Assembly (NCBI RefSeq): GCF_000169455.1
Contig: NZ_AAYC01000007.1
Coordinates: 1 to 64,000, forward strand
DNA: 64,000 nucleotides
Reading direction: 5' to 3'
Origin: Roseobacter sp. SK209-2-6
GTDB taxonomy: Bacteria > Pseudomonadota > Alphaproteobacteria > Rhodobacterales > Rhodobacteraceae
Part shown: positions 52,882-61,922 of the stretch, piece by piece
How the letters are laid out: the number at the start of each line of letters is the position of its first letter
Numbering within the stretch: position 1 is the stretch's first letter
Translations under genes and position numbers: made by a program
The notes under the pieces: generated by a model
What the model was told of the DNA's origin: nothing
What the model saw: the letters and a program-made list of their open reading frames with translations, nothing else
Databases searched by the model: none

Positions 52882-55800
52882 CTATCGTTCCCCACCAACC
52901 TGGGGCGCAACTGGTTTGGATCGCGGTTCCGGTGGTGCCTCTCCCGGAACTCGAGGGGCGCGGCCTCGAAATAGCTCTCTGAACACACCAGGAGCCAGGC
53001 CAGACAGGGGATTCACCCCGACCTTTGGATTGTCAGCCGTCCCGCGCAGCCTATAGGAAAAGCCAAACAAGCCTTCTCCTTTGCGTGTCATCACCCGACC
53101 AATCGCATTGACCAGGTAAATCGGTGAAACGACACCGCGCATATCCAGCGCGCCATTGCGCAAATCATAGTTGCCATCCATCGACAACCCGATCGCAGGC
53201 CCAACGGCGCTACTCTCATGCACAATCAAATGAGTGGAGCCCAGTTTGAACTTTGCCTCCACCTGGCTAAAGAAAATACCCTGCCCGCCAAGTTCAGTGA
53301 GCAGCCCGACTACGCTAATGGCATTCAACAATGCGGCCATGGAAGGCGCATCTTTAATGCGCGTGTTGCGGATTTTGATCTGTCCGTCATATTCCCCGGC
53401 TTTGGCCGAGGGCAAAAGTGTCATGTCGAAACTGCCGCCGCGCCCATGACGTAAGATCCCGGCGGCACGGAACACACCACCAGCATCCTCAGACTGAATG
53501 CGCGTGGCGGCCCCCCCTGGCTTGGGCACGACTACCCCGTTCAAGGGGGTGATCCCGTTCAAACTGCCACTGTATTTCCCGTTAAACCCTTTGAGCGTTG
53601 AAAACCGTCCCCTAAATTGGGTCAGGGCAATGCTGTCGGTGACCTGCAAGCGATCAAGCGCCAGAATGATCGGGGCGGATCCGGACCCGCCTCTGGAACT
53701 GCTACTCCCACTTTCACTGTCAAAGGGCGCGTGCCGCAGATCCAAAACACCGCCAGAAACGCGCACCTCTGGATCGGCTCCACCACGACCTATCAGCGTC
53801 ACGGGAGCGCGCAGCCAGTTTCCAACCGAAACATGGCTGAACCGTGCCTGCCCCAACCGGCCATTTTCGCGGGTGGAGATCTGCCCCCTGACGGTCAGAC
53901 CGGGAGCCACAACAGAGAATTGATCAACCAAAACCGGAGTGGCCAAAGTGGCTTCGAGCTTCAGCTCTCCGTTGCTGGCGGCCGATTTATACCAGCTGAT
54001 CGGAGAGACCCGTAAAATGAGCCCTTCTAGATTGGATTGCAGGCTCAGCCTGGGAGGTTTTTCAGGATGTAGCGAGACCCTGTATTCAGCGCTGCCTGAG
54101 CCACCTACACTTCTTCTTGGAAGCCCAAGGCGCAGCGCCTCCACAGTGTCTTCAGAAAGCTCAACGATCCCATGAACTGCGCTCTCCGGATTGGCACCCT
54201 TGCCAACCTGTTGACGCCAAGTCGCGGTGATCGGGATGCCTGACAGTTGCCCTTTCCCTGCGAGTTCGACAAAACTCTCATTTCCAACCAGGTCCAAATG
54301 ATCTGCCTGAACCACATGGCCGGGGACCAGAACATCGCTGCGAACACGCAGGACTTCCCCTTGATAGTGGTAGATGATTTCTGATGGATCTATCCCAGCG
54401 CGCAGCGGCAAGGCCAGTGTCCCGCGTAGTTGAAGCTTCCCACCCGCAAGATCCACAGGCAGTTTCGCCTTCTCCATGATTTTCAATGGGGGCCGGTCCA
54501 GCAAAGACAAAGCCGAGGTGACAGTCCCCTGCGCAACCACCCGGACAATGCCCGGAGTACCGTCCTTAGCGCTCATATCCGGAATGATAAAAGATGTCCC
54601 AGCGACGGCGACAGATCCCCCCTCATCCGCGGTTACCACGCCATCGGTGGCAGAAATGACCAGGCGATTTCCATAGATGCTGAATTGCCCTGCCCCACCG
54701 CGCAAGTTCGGGAGGTGCTTTTGGAAACGGACATCCGCTCCTGCAAAATCCGCATCCAGAGAGATAAAAGGGCGAGCGTTGCCTGATCCGCGTAGCGCAA
54801 AATTCACATTTTCAGCTCTCGCCGCAAAGACGTTTTCACGCACCCAATTGCGTGGTTTTTCAGAGGCGCCCTGCGGCCACAGCGCATTGACCTGTGCGAG
54901 GTCAACCCGGTCCGCCTGCGCGTCCAGAGCATATTTCCACCCCTCAGGGCCCGTGGTGATCTCACCGCTCAGAAGGATATTGCTCTCTTCATGCTGGATC
55001 AGCATCTCTCCTAGCTGAAAACGGAACGGGGTCGGCCGCAGCCGGAAATCTGCCGTTACCCCTGGAAAAATCTGCGGTGCCTCGTAGAGGTTACCAGGAT
55101 TCAAGGAGAGATCCGTGAAACGCAACTGCCCGACCAGATCGGTGAGTTGCCCATCTTCGATCCCTGCGAGATCCGCGCGACCTTCGATGGTGCCAGAACC
55201 CCAACCGCTCTGCAGGCTGAGCGCATCAAACTGCAGCGACTGTGCTTTGGGGAAATAAGTGAAATAGCTACTTGCCCCCTGGATCGGAACCGGCGGTGCC
55301 TCGGAAGCGGGCTGAATGGCTCCTTCACCAATCTGCAAACTGGCAGAAAGAGGCAAAAGCGAACCCGTCTCATCGATTGCACCACGTAAGGACCCGGAAA
55401 TCGGCGCACGCAAAACGCCCAACCAGCCCAAAGCGGGCGCTTGTACCGCAATGTCTTCGCTGGCAATATCACTAAAGAGGAAGCCAAACTCGGCTGAGGC
55501 CTGACCGATGTCAGAGCTATAGCTGGCCTCAACATTGCCGACATCCTGGCGCCCGCTCAGCAGTGAAAACCCCGCTGAGGCAGATAGGAGGTTCCCCTTC
55601 CGCCGTAATTTGATGTGCCCGCCATCCATGGTCCAGACCCGGCCAAGGCGACGATCCTCATAGCGCAGCGTCAGGTTTTCTGTGGTCACCTCGACCAAAG
55701 CGGCCAGGACCGGCAGCTCAAACTGTTGATCCCATTCTTCAATGAGTTGCGGCAGATTGGCGGCCTGCCGTAGGGGCGAGCCTCCTTCGGCAAAGCTCAG

Positions 55801-56217
55801 CGCGATACCTTCGCTTTCGCGCACAAGGTTGGCATATAGGCCACTTAGTGTGACGGATTTTGGTTGCACCTGAGCGCGCAACAATGGGCGCATCGCCAGG
55901 GAGATCTCGGCATCCGCCAAATGGGCAAGTGTTGTGCCATCTGGATGCATCAGGGACACGTCTCGCAAACCAACGCGGGGTCTCCAGCCGCGGTTTACGA
56001 CAACCTCGATCTCGCCAAATTCGATCTCTAACCCGTTGAGTTCTTGCTCGATGCGGTTTTCGACTTGCAGCCGCAGCCATTCCGGCGCCTCTAAACGGGT
56101 CCCAATCCCCAAATAGATCGCCGCCGCTAGCAAAAACGCGGTAACTGAAACAGACCAGACCACCGCCCTGAGCAATAGCCAAAGCAGACGCCCCTTCCCA
56201 AAGGAAGATCCAATCAC
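52882..56217 (-). CDS. AsmA/YhdP-like large envelope protein
   Basis: An 1111-residue protein with one N-terminal membrane helix (about 10-32) and a long beta-rich periplasmic part. The C-terminal third (LGGQGIFFSQVEAKFKLGS ... MDGNYDLRNGALDMRGVVSPIYLVN) is typical of the AsmA_2/DUF3971 domains. Such proteins are bridge-like lipid-transfer candidates between the membranes. The start is GTG at 56217 with AAGAGG just upstream. The C-terminus is Pro/Arg-rich (RAPRVPGEAPPEPRSKP). It is divergent from the peroxiredoxin gene. Confidence 0.88.
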   Translation of the reverse strand: MIGSSFGKGRLLWLLLRAVVWSVSVTAFLLAAAIYLGIGTRLEAPEWLRLQVENRIEQELNGLEIEFGEIEVVVNRGWRPRVGLRDVSLMHPDGTTLAHLADAEISLAMRPLLRAQVQPKSVTLSGLYANLVRESEGIALSFAEGGSPLRQAANLPQLIEEWDQQFELPVLAALVEVTTENLTLRYEDRRLGRVWTMDGGHIKLRRKGNLLSASAGFSLLSGRQDVGNVEASYSSDIGQASAEFGFLFSDIASEDIAVQAPALGWLGVLRAPISGSLRGAIDETGSLLPLSASLQIGEGAIQPASEAPPVPIQGASSYFTYFPKAQSLQFDALSLQSGWGSGTIEGRADLAGIEDGQLTDLVGQLRFTDLSLNPGNLYEAPQIFPGVTADFRLRPTPFRFQLGEMLIQHEESNILLSGEITTGPEGWKYALDAQADRVDLAQVNALWPQGASEKPRNWVRENVFAARAENVNFALRGSGNARPFISLDADFAGADVRFQKHLPNLRGGAGQFSIYGNRLVISATDGVVTADEGGSVAVAGTSFIIPDMSAKDGTPGIVRVVAQGTVTSALSLLDRPPLKIMEKAKLPVDLAGGKLQLRGTLALPLRAGIDPSEIIYHYQGEVLRVRSDVLVPGHVVQADHLDLVGNESFVELAGKGQLSGIPITATWRQQVGKGANPESAVHGIVELSEDTVEALRLGLPRRSVGGSGSAEYRVSLHPEKPPRLSLQSNLEGLILRVSPISWYKSAASNGELKLEATLATPVLVDQFSVVAPGLTVRGQISTRENGRLGQARFSHVSVGNWLRAPVTLIGRGGADPEVRVSGGVLDLRHAPFDSESGSSSSRGGSGSAPIILALDRLQVTDSIALTQFRGRFSTLKGFNGKYSGSLNGITPLNGVVVPKPGGAATRIQSEDAGGVFRAAGILRHGRGGSFDMTLLPSAKAGEYDGQIKIRNTRIKDAPSMAALLNAISVVGLLTELGGQGIFFSQVEAKFKLGSTHLIVHESSAVGPAIGLSMDGNYDLRNGALDMRGVVSPIYLVNAIGRVMTRKGEGLFGFSYRLRGTADNPKVGVNPLSGLAPGVFRELFRGRAPRVPGEAPPEPRSKPVAPQVGGER

Positions 56218-56353
56218 AGCCTCTTGCCCGGCTTCCTGCCCGGTTTCGCCATGATCGGCTTTATGCCCATCCGGTTCGATCTGTGTTTATCCTTTGCCCA
56301 TGATGGCCTAACAGTAGCAGGCAAAATTTGCCAAACTCTTCCGGAGACCAAAA

Positions 56354-56815
56354 ATGCTCGAAGTTTCTAATCCAGCCCCTCGCTTCACCTTGCCGCGGGA
56401 CGGAGGGTCCGAAGTCTCATTGGACGATCTCAAAGGCAAGGCGGTAGTCCTGTTCTTTTATCCCCGCGATGATACTCCGGGCTGCACCAAAGAATCCATC
56501 GGCTTTTCGCAGCATCTGCAAGCCTTTGCCGATGCGACCACGCTGGTGTTCGGGATCTCCAAGGACCCCATTCCCAAACATGAGAAATTCATCGCCAAAC
56601 ATGACCTAACGACCCCCCTCCTTTCTGATGCAGAGAGCAATACCTGCGAGGCCTATGACGTCTGGAAAGAAAAGAATATGTACGGCAAAAAACACTGGGG
56701 CATTGAGCGCTCGACCTTCTTGATTGATGCCGAGGGAAATATCGCAAGAATCTGGCGCAAGGTGAAAGTGGACGGGCATGTAGAAGAGGTGCTTGAGGCA
56801 GCAAAGTCTCTCTGA
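56354..56815 (+). CDS. bcp: Peroxiredoxin, Bcp/PrxQ type
   Basis: A 153-residue thiol peroxidase. The peroxidatic Cys44 sits in YPRDDTPGCTKESIGF. The resolving Cys usually found five residues later in Bcp is absent (Ser/Ile there); the only other cysteine is Cys98. It therefore probably works as a 1-Cys enzyme or with an outside thiol. GGAG precedes the ATG. A short hairpin follows the stop. Confidence 0.92.
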   Translation: MLEVSNPAPRFTLPRDGGSEVSLDDLKGKAVVLFFYPRDDTPGCTKESIGFSQHLQAFADATTLVFGISKDPIPKHEKFIAKHDLTTPLLSDAESNTCEAYDVWKEKNMYGKKHWGIERSTFLIDAEGNIARIWRKVKVDGHVEEVLEAAKSL

Positions 56816-56857
56816 AACGCGCTTCTGAAAACCTTCACATCGCTCCATTTATTGGAT

Positions 56858-56879
56858 AGCCCCCTACCTTGGGGCTTTC
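56858..56879 (+). terminator. Weak terminator hairpin after bcp
   Basis: AGCCCC (56858-56863) pairs with GGGGCT (56871-56876), followed by TTTCC only. It is a short stem with a poor T-tract. Confidence 0.45.
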
Positions 56880-56969
56880 CAGCCTAGTTTATTCTCAACA
56901 GATCGAGCGCCATCTCCGTCTAACAAACACGGAATTGGCCCAAGACTGCGAAACGCTTGGACAACTGCC

Positions 56970-57818
56970 ATGACCACTCCCACCCTGAGCCTCGCCGAAA
57001 TGGCAGCCGAAGTCCTGAACACCGCAGATGGGCGTGAAAAGACCGCGCTTTCGCGCCGTCACGCCACTGCCTGGTTTGAGGCCCGTCAGCAGGAACCCTG
57101 CGCAATCGAAATCGGGACCGCTTCACCCCCACTGCATCCGGCAAGACCAGAAAAGCCCGAACTCCTGAACCCTAGGGATGTTCCAAAACGCAAACCCGGA
57201 TCCGATGCTGGGCGCATCGCCTTGCTTCATGCGGTTGCGCATATTGAGCTGAATGCGGTGGATCTGCATTGGGACATTATCGCACGCTTCTCCCATGTCC
57301 CGCTGCCGGTTGGGTTCTTTGACGATTGGGTCAAGGCAGCGGATGAAGAATCCAAGCATTTCAACCTGATGTGCGACTGTCTCGAAGCACTGGATAGCCA
57401 TTATGGGGCCCTGCCCGCACACGCAGGCATGTGGCGCGCTGCTGAAGACACTGCGGATGATCTGATGGGGCGGCTGGCCGTTGTTCCCATGGTGTTGGAA
57501 GCGCGCGGTCTCGATGTGACACCCGGCATGATCGAGATCTTCAAAAAGGCCAAAAACACCCAGGCGGTAGAGGCCCTTGAGCTGATCTATTCCGAAGAAG
57601 TTGGCCATGTCGCTTATGGATCAAAGTGGTTCTACTTTCTCTGCGGTCGCGACAACCTGGACCCCAAGGATGTCTTCCACCAACTGGTGCGTAAATATTT
57701 CAAGGGTGCATTAAAGCCCCCCTTTAACGAAGAAAAGCGCGCGGATGCGGGCCTCCCACCTGATTTCTATTGGCCGCTTGCCGAAGCAAACCGCCCCATT
57801 CCGGGTGTTGGAGACTAG
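56970..57818 (+). CDS. DUF455 ferritin-like protein
   Basis: A 282-residue helical protein with the spaced Glu/His ligands of a ferritin-like di-iron site: HAVAHIELNAVDLHWD, ADEESKHF, VLEARGLDVTPGM and SEEVGHVAYG. It matches the DUF455 family, whose activity is unknown. The ATG at 56970 has only a weak ribosome site. About 180 bp of apparently noncoding DNA separate it from the peptidase gene. Confidence 0.88.
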   Translation: MTTPTLSLAEMAAEVLNTADGREKTALSRRHATAWFEARQQEPCAIEIGTASPPLHPARPEKPELLNPRDVPKRKPGSDAGRIALLHAVAHIELNAVDLHWDIIARFSHVPLPVGFFDDWVKAADEESKHFNLMCDCLEALDSHYGALPAHAGMWRAAEDTADDLMGRLAVVPMVLEARGLDVTPGMIEIFKKAKNTQAVEALELIYSEEVGHVAYGSKWFYFLCGRDNLDPKDVFHQLVRKYFKGALKPPFNEEKRADAGLPPDFYWPLAEANRPIPGVGD

Positions 57819-58001
57819 ATCGCAGCCCCTTCACAATACAAACAGAGGCGAATTTCCGCCTATCACGCGGCGAATCCCTCTGCTCCTGCTCGCTTCTGGT
57901 CATCAGCCTTGCCCTAAACAGCTGTGGTGTCTAAAGATCTCCCTCAGGGTGCTGGCAGGGGATGGTCGCCATCCTACTGACAGGGACGGAACAAGGATCA
58001 G

Positions 58002-59336
58002 ATGGTGCGCACACGTCTGGCAATAAGAATTCACTCATTTCTTGAACGGAAGTTTCCGGAGCGTCGGGTCTTCCTGAAATCTGACACCGATACGCGCTTT
58101 GTTCGGCTCAGGCCTGAAACACAGTTGATCGCCTTTAGCGGTGCTGTTGTTTTTGTCGCCTGGTCCATTGTCGCAACTGCGATTGTTCTGATGGACAGTA
58201 TCGGTGGGGGCAATTTCCGCGAACAGGCCAAGCGGGACCAGATAACCTATCGCGAGCGCCTGAACGCGCTGTCGCAGGAACGTGACGCCCGTGCCGAGGA
58301 AGCGCTGGCGGCTCAGGGCCGGTTCAACGCTGCTCTTGCGCAGATTTCATCCATGCAGTCAGAGCTTTTGACCTCGGAAACGCGGCGCCAAGAGTTGGAA
58401 ACCGGAATCGAAGTTGTGCAAACAACCCTGCGCAAAACCATGACCCAGCGCGATGAAAATCGAAAAGCACTGGAAGCCCTGCAGGCCGACACCCAGGAAG
58501 AAAGTAGCGCGCGCCTGCGCGCCGCAACCGCTCCTATTCAAATGGAGTTCATGACAAACGCCCTGGCTGAGACGGCTGAGGAGCGCGATCAGATTGAAGC
58601 CGACGCGCAGGCCGCACTTGACCAGCGTCGCGAGCTAGAGCTCGAGCTTGAGCTGTTGAATGAGCGCAATGATCAGATTTTCCGCCAGCTGGAAGAAGCC
58701 GTTGCCGTATCGGTCAGCCCTTTGGACAAGATGTTCCGCAGCGCCGGAATGCCACCCGACCGGATCCTGGAGCAGGTGCGGCGCGGTTATAGCGGTCAGG
58801 GCGGTCCGCTCAGCCCTTTAGCCCTGTCCACCCGCGGTGAAGAACCCACTGCGGATGAGCTGCGTGCCAATAGCATTCTCGGACAATTGGATCAGCTGAA
58901 CCTCTATCGAATGGCCGCACAGCAGGCGCCATTTTCATCTCCGGTCAATCTGGGCCTGGTGCGACAGACCTCTGGCTTTGGCTATCGCCGTGACCCAAAG
59001 ACGGGCGGTCGCCGCCTGCACAAAGGGTCTGATTTTGCAGGGAAAACCGGAACAGATATCTATGCCACAGCCGATGGCGTTGTCACCCATGCGGGTTGGC
59101 AATCCGGCTATGGAAAACTTGTCACCATTCAGCATGCCTTTGGCATTGAGACAAAATACGCTCATAACTCCAATCTGCGCGTAAAGGTCGGTCAAAGGGT
59201 CTCGCGCGGGGATCATATTGCTGATATGGGTAACACCGGACGGTCCACCGGGACCCACCTCCACTATGAGGTTCGGGTCAATGGGAAACCAATAAACCCT
59301 ATGATCTACATCAAGGCTGCAAGAAATGTTTTCTAA
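58002..59336 (+). CDS. M23-family (LytM) peptidase with coiled coil
   Basis: A 444-residue envelope protein. One membrane helix (about 44-66), a long coiled coil (about 80-230), then a LytM/M23 domain at 325-440 with the zinc motif HKGSDF and the HLHYEVRVNG block. All catalytic positions look intact, so it should cleave peptidoglycan cross-links or activate amidases. AGGATCAG precedes the ATG. It overlaps the bactofilin gene by 11 bp, a pairing known in other bacteria where bactofilin positions an M23 enzyme. Confidence 0.92.
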   Translation: MVRTRLAIRIHSFLERKFPERRVFLKSDTDTRFVRLRPETQLIAFSGAVVFVAWSIVATAIVLMDSIGGGNFREQAKRDQITYRERLNALSQERDARAEEALAAQGRFNAALAQISSMQSELLTSETRRQELETGIEVVQTTLRKTMTQRDENRKALEALQADTQEESSARLRAATAPIQMEFMTNALAETAEERDQIEADAQAALDQRRELELELELLNERNDQIFRQLEEAVAVSVSPLDKMFRSAGMPPDRILEQVRRGYSGQGGPLSPLALSTRGEEPTADELRANSILGQLDQLNLYRMAAQQAPFSSPVNLGLVRQTSGFGYRRDPKTGGRRLHKGSDFAGKTGTDIYATADGVVTHAGWQSGYGKLVTIQHAFGIETKYAHNSNLRVKVGQRVSRGDHIADMGNTGRSTGTHLHYEVRVNGKPINPMIYIKAARNVF

Positions 59337-59877
59337 GAGCAAAATCAACGAACCAGGGCCCAAGCAGAGCGAAGCTCCCTCTTCTGCGGCACCTGCGCCT
59401 TCTGCCCCTGTCGCTCCGACAAGCGATTTCAAGCCCTCCTCGACCCCAAAAGCAAAGCCAGCGGCTTCGCTTCTGAGCTCGGATCTGCATATCACCGGGA
59501 ACCTGAGGACAACCGGCGACATTCAGGTCGAAGGCACTGTTGAGGGCGACATCCGCGCGCATCTTTTGACAGTTGGCGAAAGCGCCACCATCAAGGGCGA
59601 AATCACCGCCGACGACGTTGTGGTCAACGGACGTGTTGTAGGCCGTGTACGTGGCTTGAAAGTGCGCCTGACCTCCACCGCGCGGGTCGAGGGTGACATC
59701 ATCCACAAGACCATCGCAATCGAGAGCGGCGCCCATTTCGAAGGCTCTGTGCAGCGCCAGGATGATCCTCTGACTCCCGGTGGCAAGAAGGCTGCTCCTG
59801 CTGCCGCTCCTGCTCCGGCGCCAGCGCCCTCTGCAGCCGTTAAGGCCGCAACCGCTGCGGCCAAAGCCGAGGCTTAA
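59326..59877 (+). CDS. Bactofilin (polymer-forming cytoskeletal protein)
   Basis: A 183-residue protein: disordered Pro/Ser/Ala N-terminus (1-45), a bactofilin beta-helix at about 48-140 (SDLHITGNLRTTGDIQVEGT, VEGDIRAHLLTVGESATIKG) and an Ala/Pro-rich tail. It self-assembles into membrane-associated filaments. Its start lies inside the end of the M23 gene, so the two are translationally coupled and probably act together in cell-wall shaping. A strong terminator follows. Confidence 0.93.
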   Translation: MFSKSKINEPGPKQSEAPSSAAPAPSAPVAPTSDFKPSSTPKAKPAASLLSSDLHITGNLRTTGDIQVEGTVEGDIRAHLLTVGESATIKGEITADDVVVNGRVVGRVRGLKVRLTSTARVEGDIIHKTIAIESGAHFEGSVQRQDDPLTPGGKKAAPAAAPAPAPAPSAAVKAATAAAKAEA

Positions 59878-59939
59878 CGCCTAGAGATCGACGTTTCGGG
59901 TTGAACGGTTTTTCCGGCCAAACCTGATCAACAATTTGG

Positions 59940-59966
59940 AAAGCCGCGGAGGTCCGCGGCTTTTCT
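59940..59966 (+). terminator. Intrinsic terminator after bactofilin gene
   Basis: AAGCCGCGGA (59941-59950) and TCCGCGGCTT (59953-59962) form a perfect 10-bp stem around GG, followed by TTCTATTTT. Confidence 0.88.
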
Positions 59967-60158
59967 ATTTTGGCCCAGCTGCTCTGTTTTGACCCACTTG
60001 CTGTGTATTTTCCTTCCGGCTCTCCTTTCGCCTGGGATTGTTGCCAGAGACACAAAAGAGTTTTTCAAATTTCGCCTCCTATTTCGAATGTAAGGCGGAT
60101 GACGCATTCAATCAAAGCGTGTAGTTAATAAAGGATTCAGTTTCACGGAGACTTTTTA

Positions 60159-60689
60159 ATGCCATTTCTTTTAGGAGCCCTCGGCTTGATCGCAGCCGCC
60201 TATTTCTGGGCCATGCGCGCCCGCAACGCTGCCGAGATGACCCATGAACTTTTGGATGTTGCCAATGATGTGCGCCTCGCCGCCCGTCGTTTTGGTTTTC
60301 GCCGTCGTCACAATTTGCACCCTGTGGATACTATCGACGATGCAGCGATTGCGATTGCTGCAATTGGCAGCTGCTTGCTGGAACTGGATGACTACCCCAC
60401 TGCGGAACAAAAAGAAGCGCTCATTCGGGGGTTGCGGGATGCCCAGGGGATCTCTCACGAAGCTGCCGAAGAGTTGGTGATCCTGGGCCGTTGGATCACC
60501 AATGAGAGTGGCGGCCCGGCGCAGGCCGTTTCTCGCCTAGCCAAACGCCTCTATAAGTTGAACGGTGCGGAAGATTTGGAGACCATAGCCAAGATTGCGA
60601 CGAGCATCGCAAAATTTGGCAATGGCGCGCTTAGTGAAAAGCAAAAAACCGCGCTGGAGGATCTCCAACGCGGTCTCAAGGTCTCTTAG
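60159..60689 (+). CDS. Conserved hypothetical protein with N-terminal membrane helix
   Basis: A 176-residue protein with one N-terminal hydrophobic segment (PFLLGALGLIAAAYFWAM) and a helical body. Segments such as DDAAIAIAAIGSCLLELDDYPTAEQKEALI and ELVILGRWI suggest a TerB-like helical fold, but I do not recognise it securely. GGAG precedes the ATG. It converges on the cyclophilin pair, with a hairpin between the stops. Confidence 0.75.
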   Translation: MPFLLGALGLIAAAYFWAMRARNAAEMTHELLDVANDVRLAARRFGFRRRHNLHPVDTIDDAAIAIAAIGSCLLELDDYPTAEQKEALIRGLRDAQGISHEAAEELVILGRWITNESGGPAQAVSRLAKRLYKLNGAEDLETIAKIATSIAKFGNGALSEKQKTALEDLQRGLKVS

Positions 60690-60702
60690 TCGCCGAAAGT
60701 AA

Positions 60703-60735
60703 GGTCGCGGGCTGGGTGCACCGGCCTGCGACCTC
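60703..60735. terminator. Convergent hairpin between hypothetical and ppi genes
   Basis: AGGTCGCGGGC (60703-60713) pairs with GCCTGCGACCT (60725-60735) with one G-T pair. There is no T-run, but its place between two convergent stops suggests a bidirectional end structure. Confidence 0.5.
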
Positions 60736-60740
60736 CAGTC

Positions 60741-61286
60741 TTACTCGGTGACGACCACTTTGCTCATCACATCGGGTTTGCCCAGCACAGAGCCATTGTT
60801 ACCAGCGCCACGCTTGATCGCGTCAACAACATCCATGCCTTCGGTAACCTGACCAACAACCGTGTAGTCGCCGTTCAGGAAATGCCCAGGTTTGAACATG
60901 ATGAAGAACTGCGAGTTGGCACTATTGGGGTTCTGAGACCGCGCCATACCAACAACACCACGATCAAACGGCAGTTTGGAAAACTCAGCGGGCAAATCAG
61001 CTCGCTCGGATCCGCCCATGCCTGCGCGGCTCATATCGCCACCGATACGGCCAAACTGAACATCACCGGTCTGCGCCATAAAGTCTTCGATCACGCGGTG
61101 AAACACCACGCCGTCGTATTTACCTTCTGCTGCCAGGGCCGCAATCTGCTCAACGTGCTTGGGGGCCACGTCTTCGAACAGATCGATCTTGACGGTGCCA
61201 TTGGCCTCGCCTTCGATCTGGATTTCCAGACCGGTGGCAAGGGCTGAGGTCGCCAGGAGCGAGAAAGCTGCTGCGAGTTTAAACAT
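60741..61286 (-). CDS. Exported cyclophilin-type peptidyl-prolyl isomerase
   Basis: A 181-residue protein with a Sec signal peptide (FKLAAAFSLLATSALATG) and a cyclophilin domain with active-site segments FHRVIEDFMAQTGD and NSQFFIMF. It should assist folding in the periplasm. Its ATG overlaps the stop of the cytoplasmic cyclophilin gene by 8 bp, so the two are one unit and probably arose by duplication. Confidence 0.93.
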   Translation of the reverse strand: MFKLAAAFSLLATSALATGLEIQIEGEANGTVKIDLFEDVAPKHVEQIAALAAEGKYDGVVFHRVIEDFMAQTGDVQFGRIGGDMSRAGMGGSERADLPAEFSKLPFDRGVVGMARSQNPNSANSQFFIMFKPGHFLNGDYTVVGQVTEGMDVVDAIKRGAGNNGSVLGKPDVMSKVVVTE

Positions 61287-61785
61287 CAGCTGCCACTTTC
61301 ACCGAAATCATGCGATCAGGATTCGCAGGCGGCTCACCACGGGTGATCGCATCTACATGCTCCATGCCTTCGATCACGCGACCGTAGACGGTATATTGGC
61401 CGTTCAGGAAGTGATTGTCGCCGAAGTTGATAAAGAACTGCGAATTTGCCGAATCCGGGTTCGCGGAACGGGCCGCGCCCAAAGTGCCGCGGTCATGTGG
61501 CAGTTTGGAGAATTCTGCTGGCAGATTTGGCAGAGAAGAACCACCGGTTCCCGCCATACGCAGGTTGAAACCATCTTCCATATCGCCATTGGCAACATCG
61601 CCAGTTTGCGCCATGAAACCATCGATAACACGATGAAAACAAACGTTATCATACTCACCAGCGCGGGCGAGTTCTTTCATCCGCTCAGCGTGTTTGGGGG
61701 CCACATCTGGCAACAGTTCAATCACCACATTGCCGTCTTTTAGTTCAACGATGATGGTGTTTTCCGGATCTTTAATCTCAGCCAT
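61279..61785 (-). CDS. Cytoplasmic cyclophilin-type peptidyl-prolyl isomerase
   Basis: A 168-residue single-domain cyclophilin without signal peptide. Active-site residues are in CFHRVIDGFMAQTGD and SANSQFFINF. The start at 61785 (MAEIKDPENT) is preceded by AGGAGAG; the longer frame to 61938 has no family sequence and overlaps pgk. It is divergent from pgk across about 135 bp. Confidence 0.94.
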   Translation of the reverse strand: MAEIKDPENTIIVELKDGNVVIELLPDVAPKHAERMKELARAGEYDNVCFHRVIDGFMAQTGDVANGDMEDGFNLRMAGTGGSSLPNLPAEFSKLPHDRGTLGAARSANPDSANSQFFINFGDNHFLNGQYTVYGRVIEGMEHVDAITRGEPPANPDRMISVKVAADV

Positions 61786-61922
61786 TTTGGCTCTCCTGTC
61801 GTAAAAATTTGCAACGATAGTTAAGGCCAAGGCCTGCAATTGCCAAGGGAGCATTGACCTAAGCGCAAAAACCGCTGAAAGAACGCGCAAACAACCGGCA
61901 TTTGACAGCGAAGGAGCCTCCG

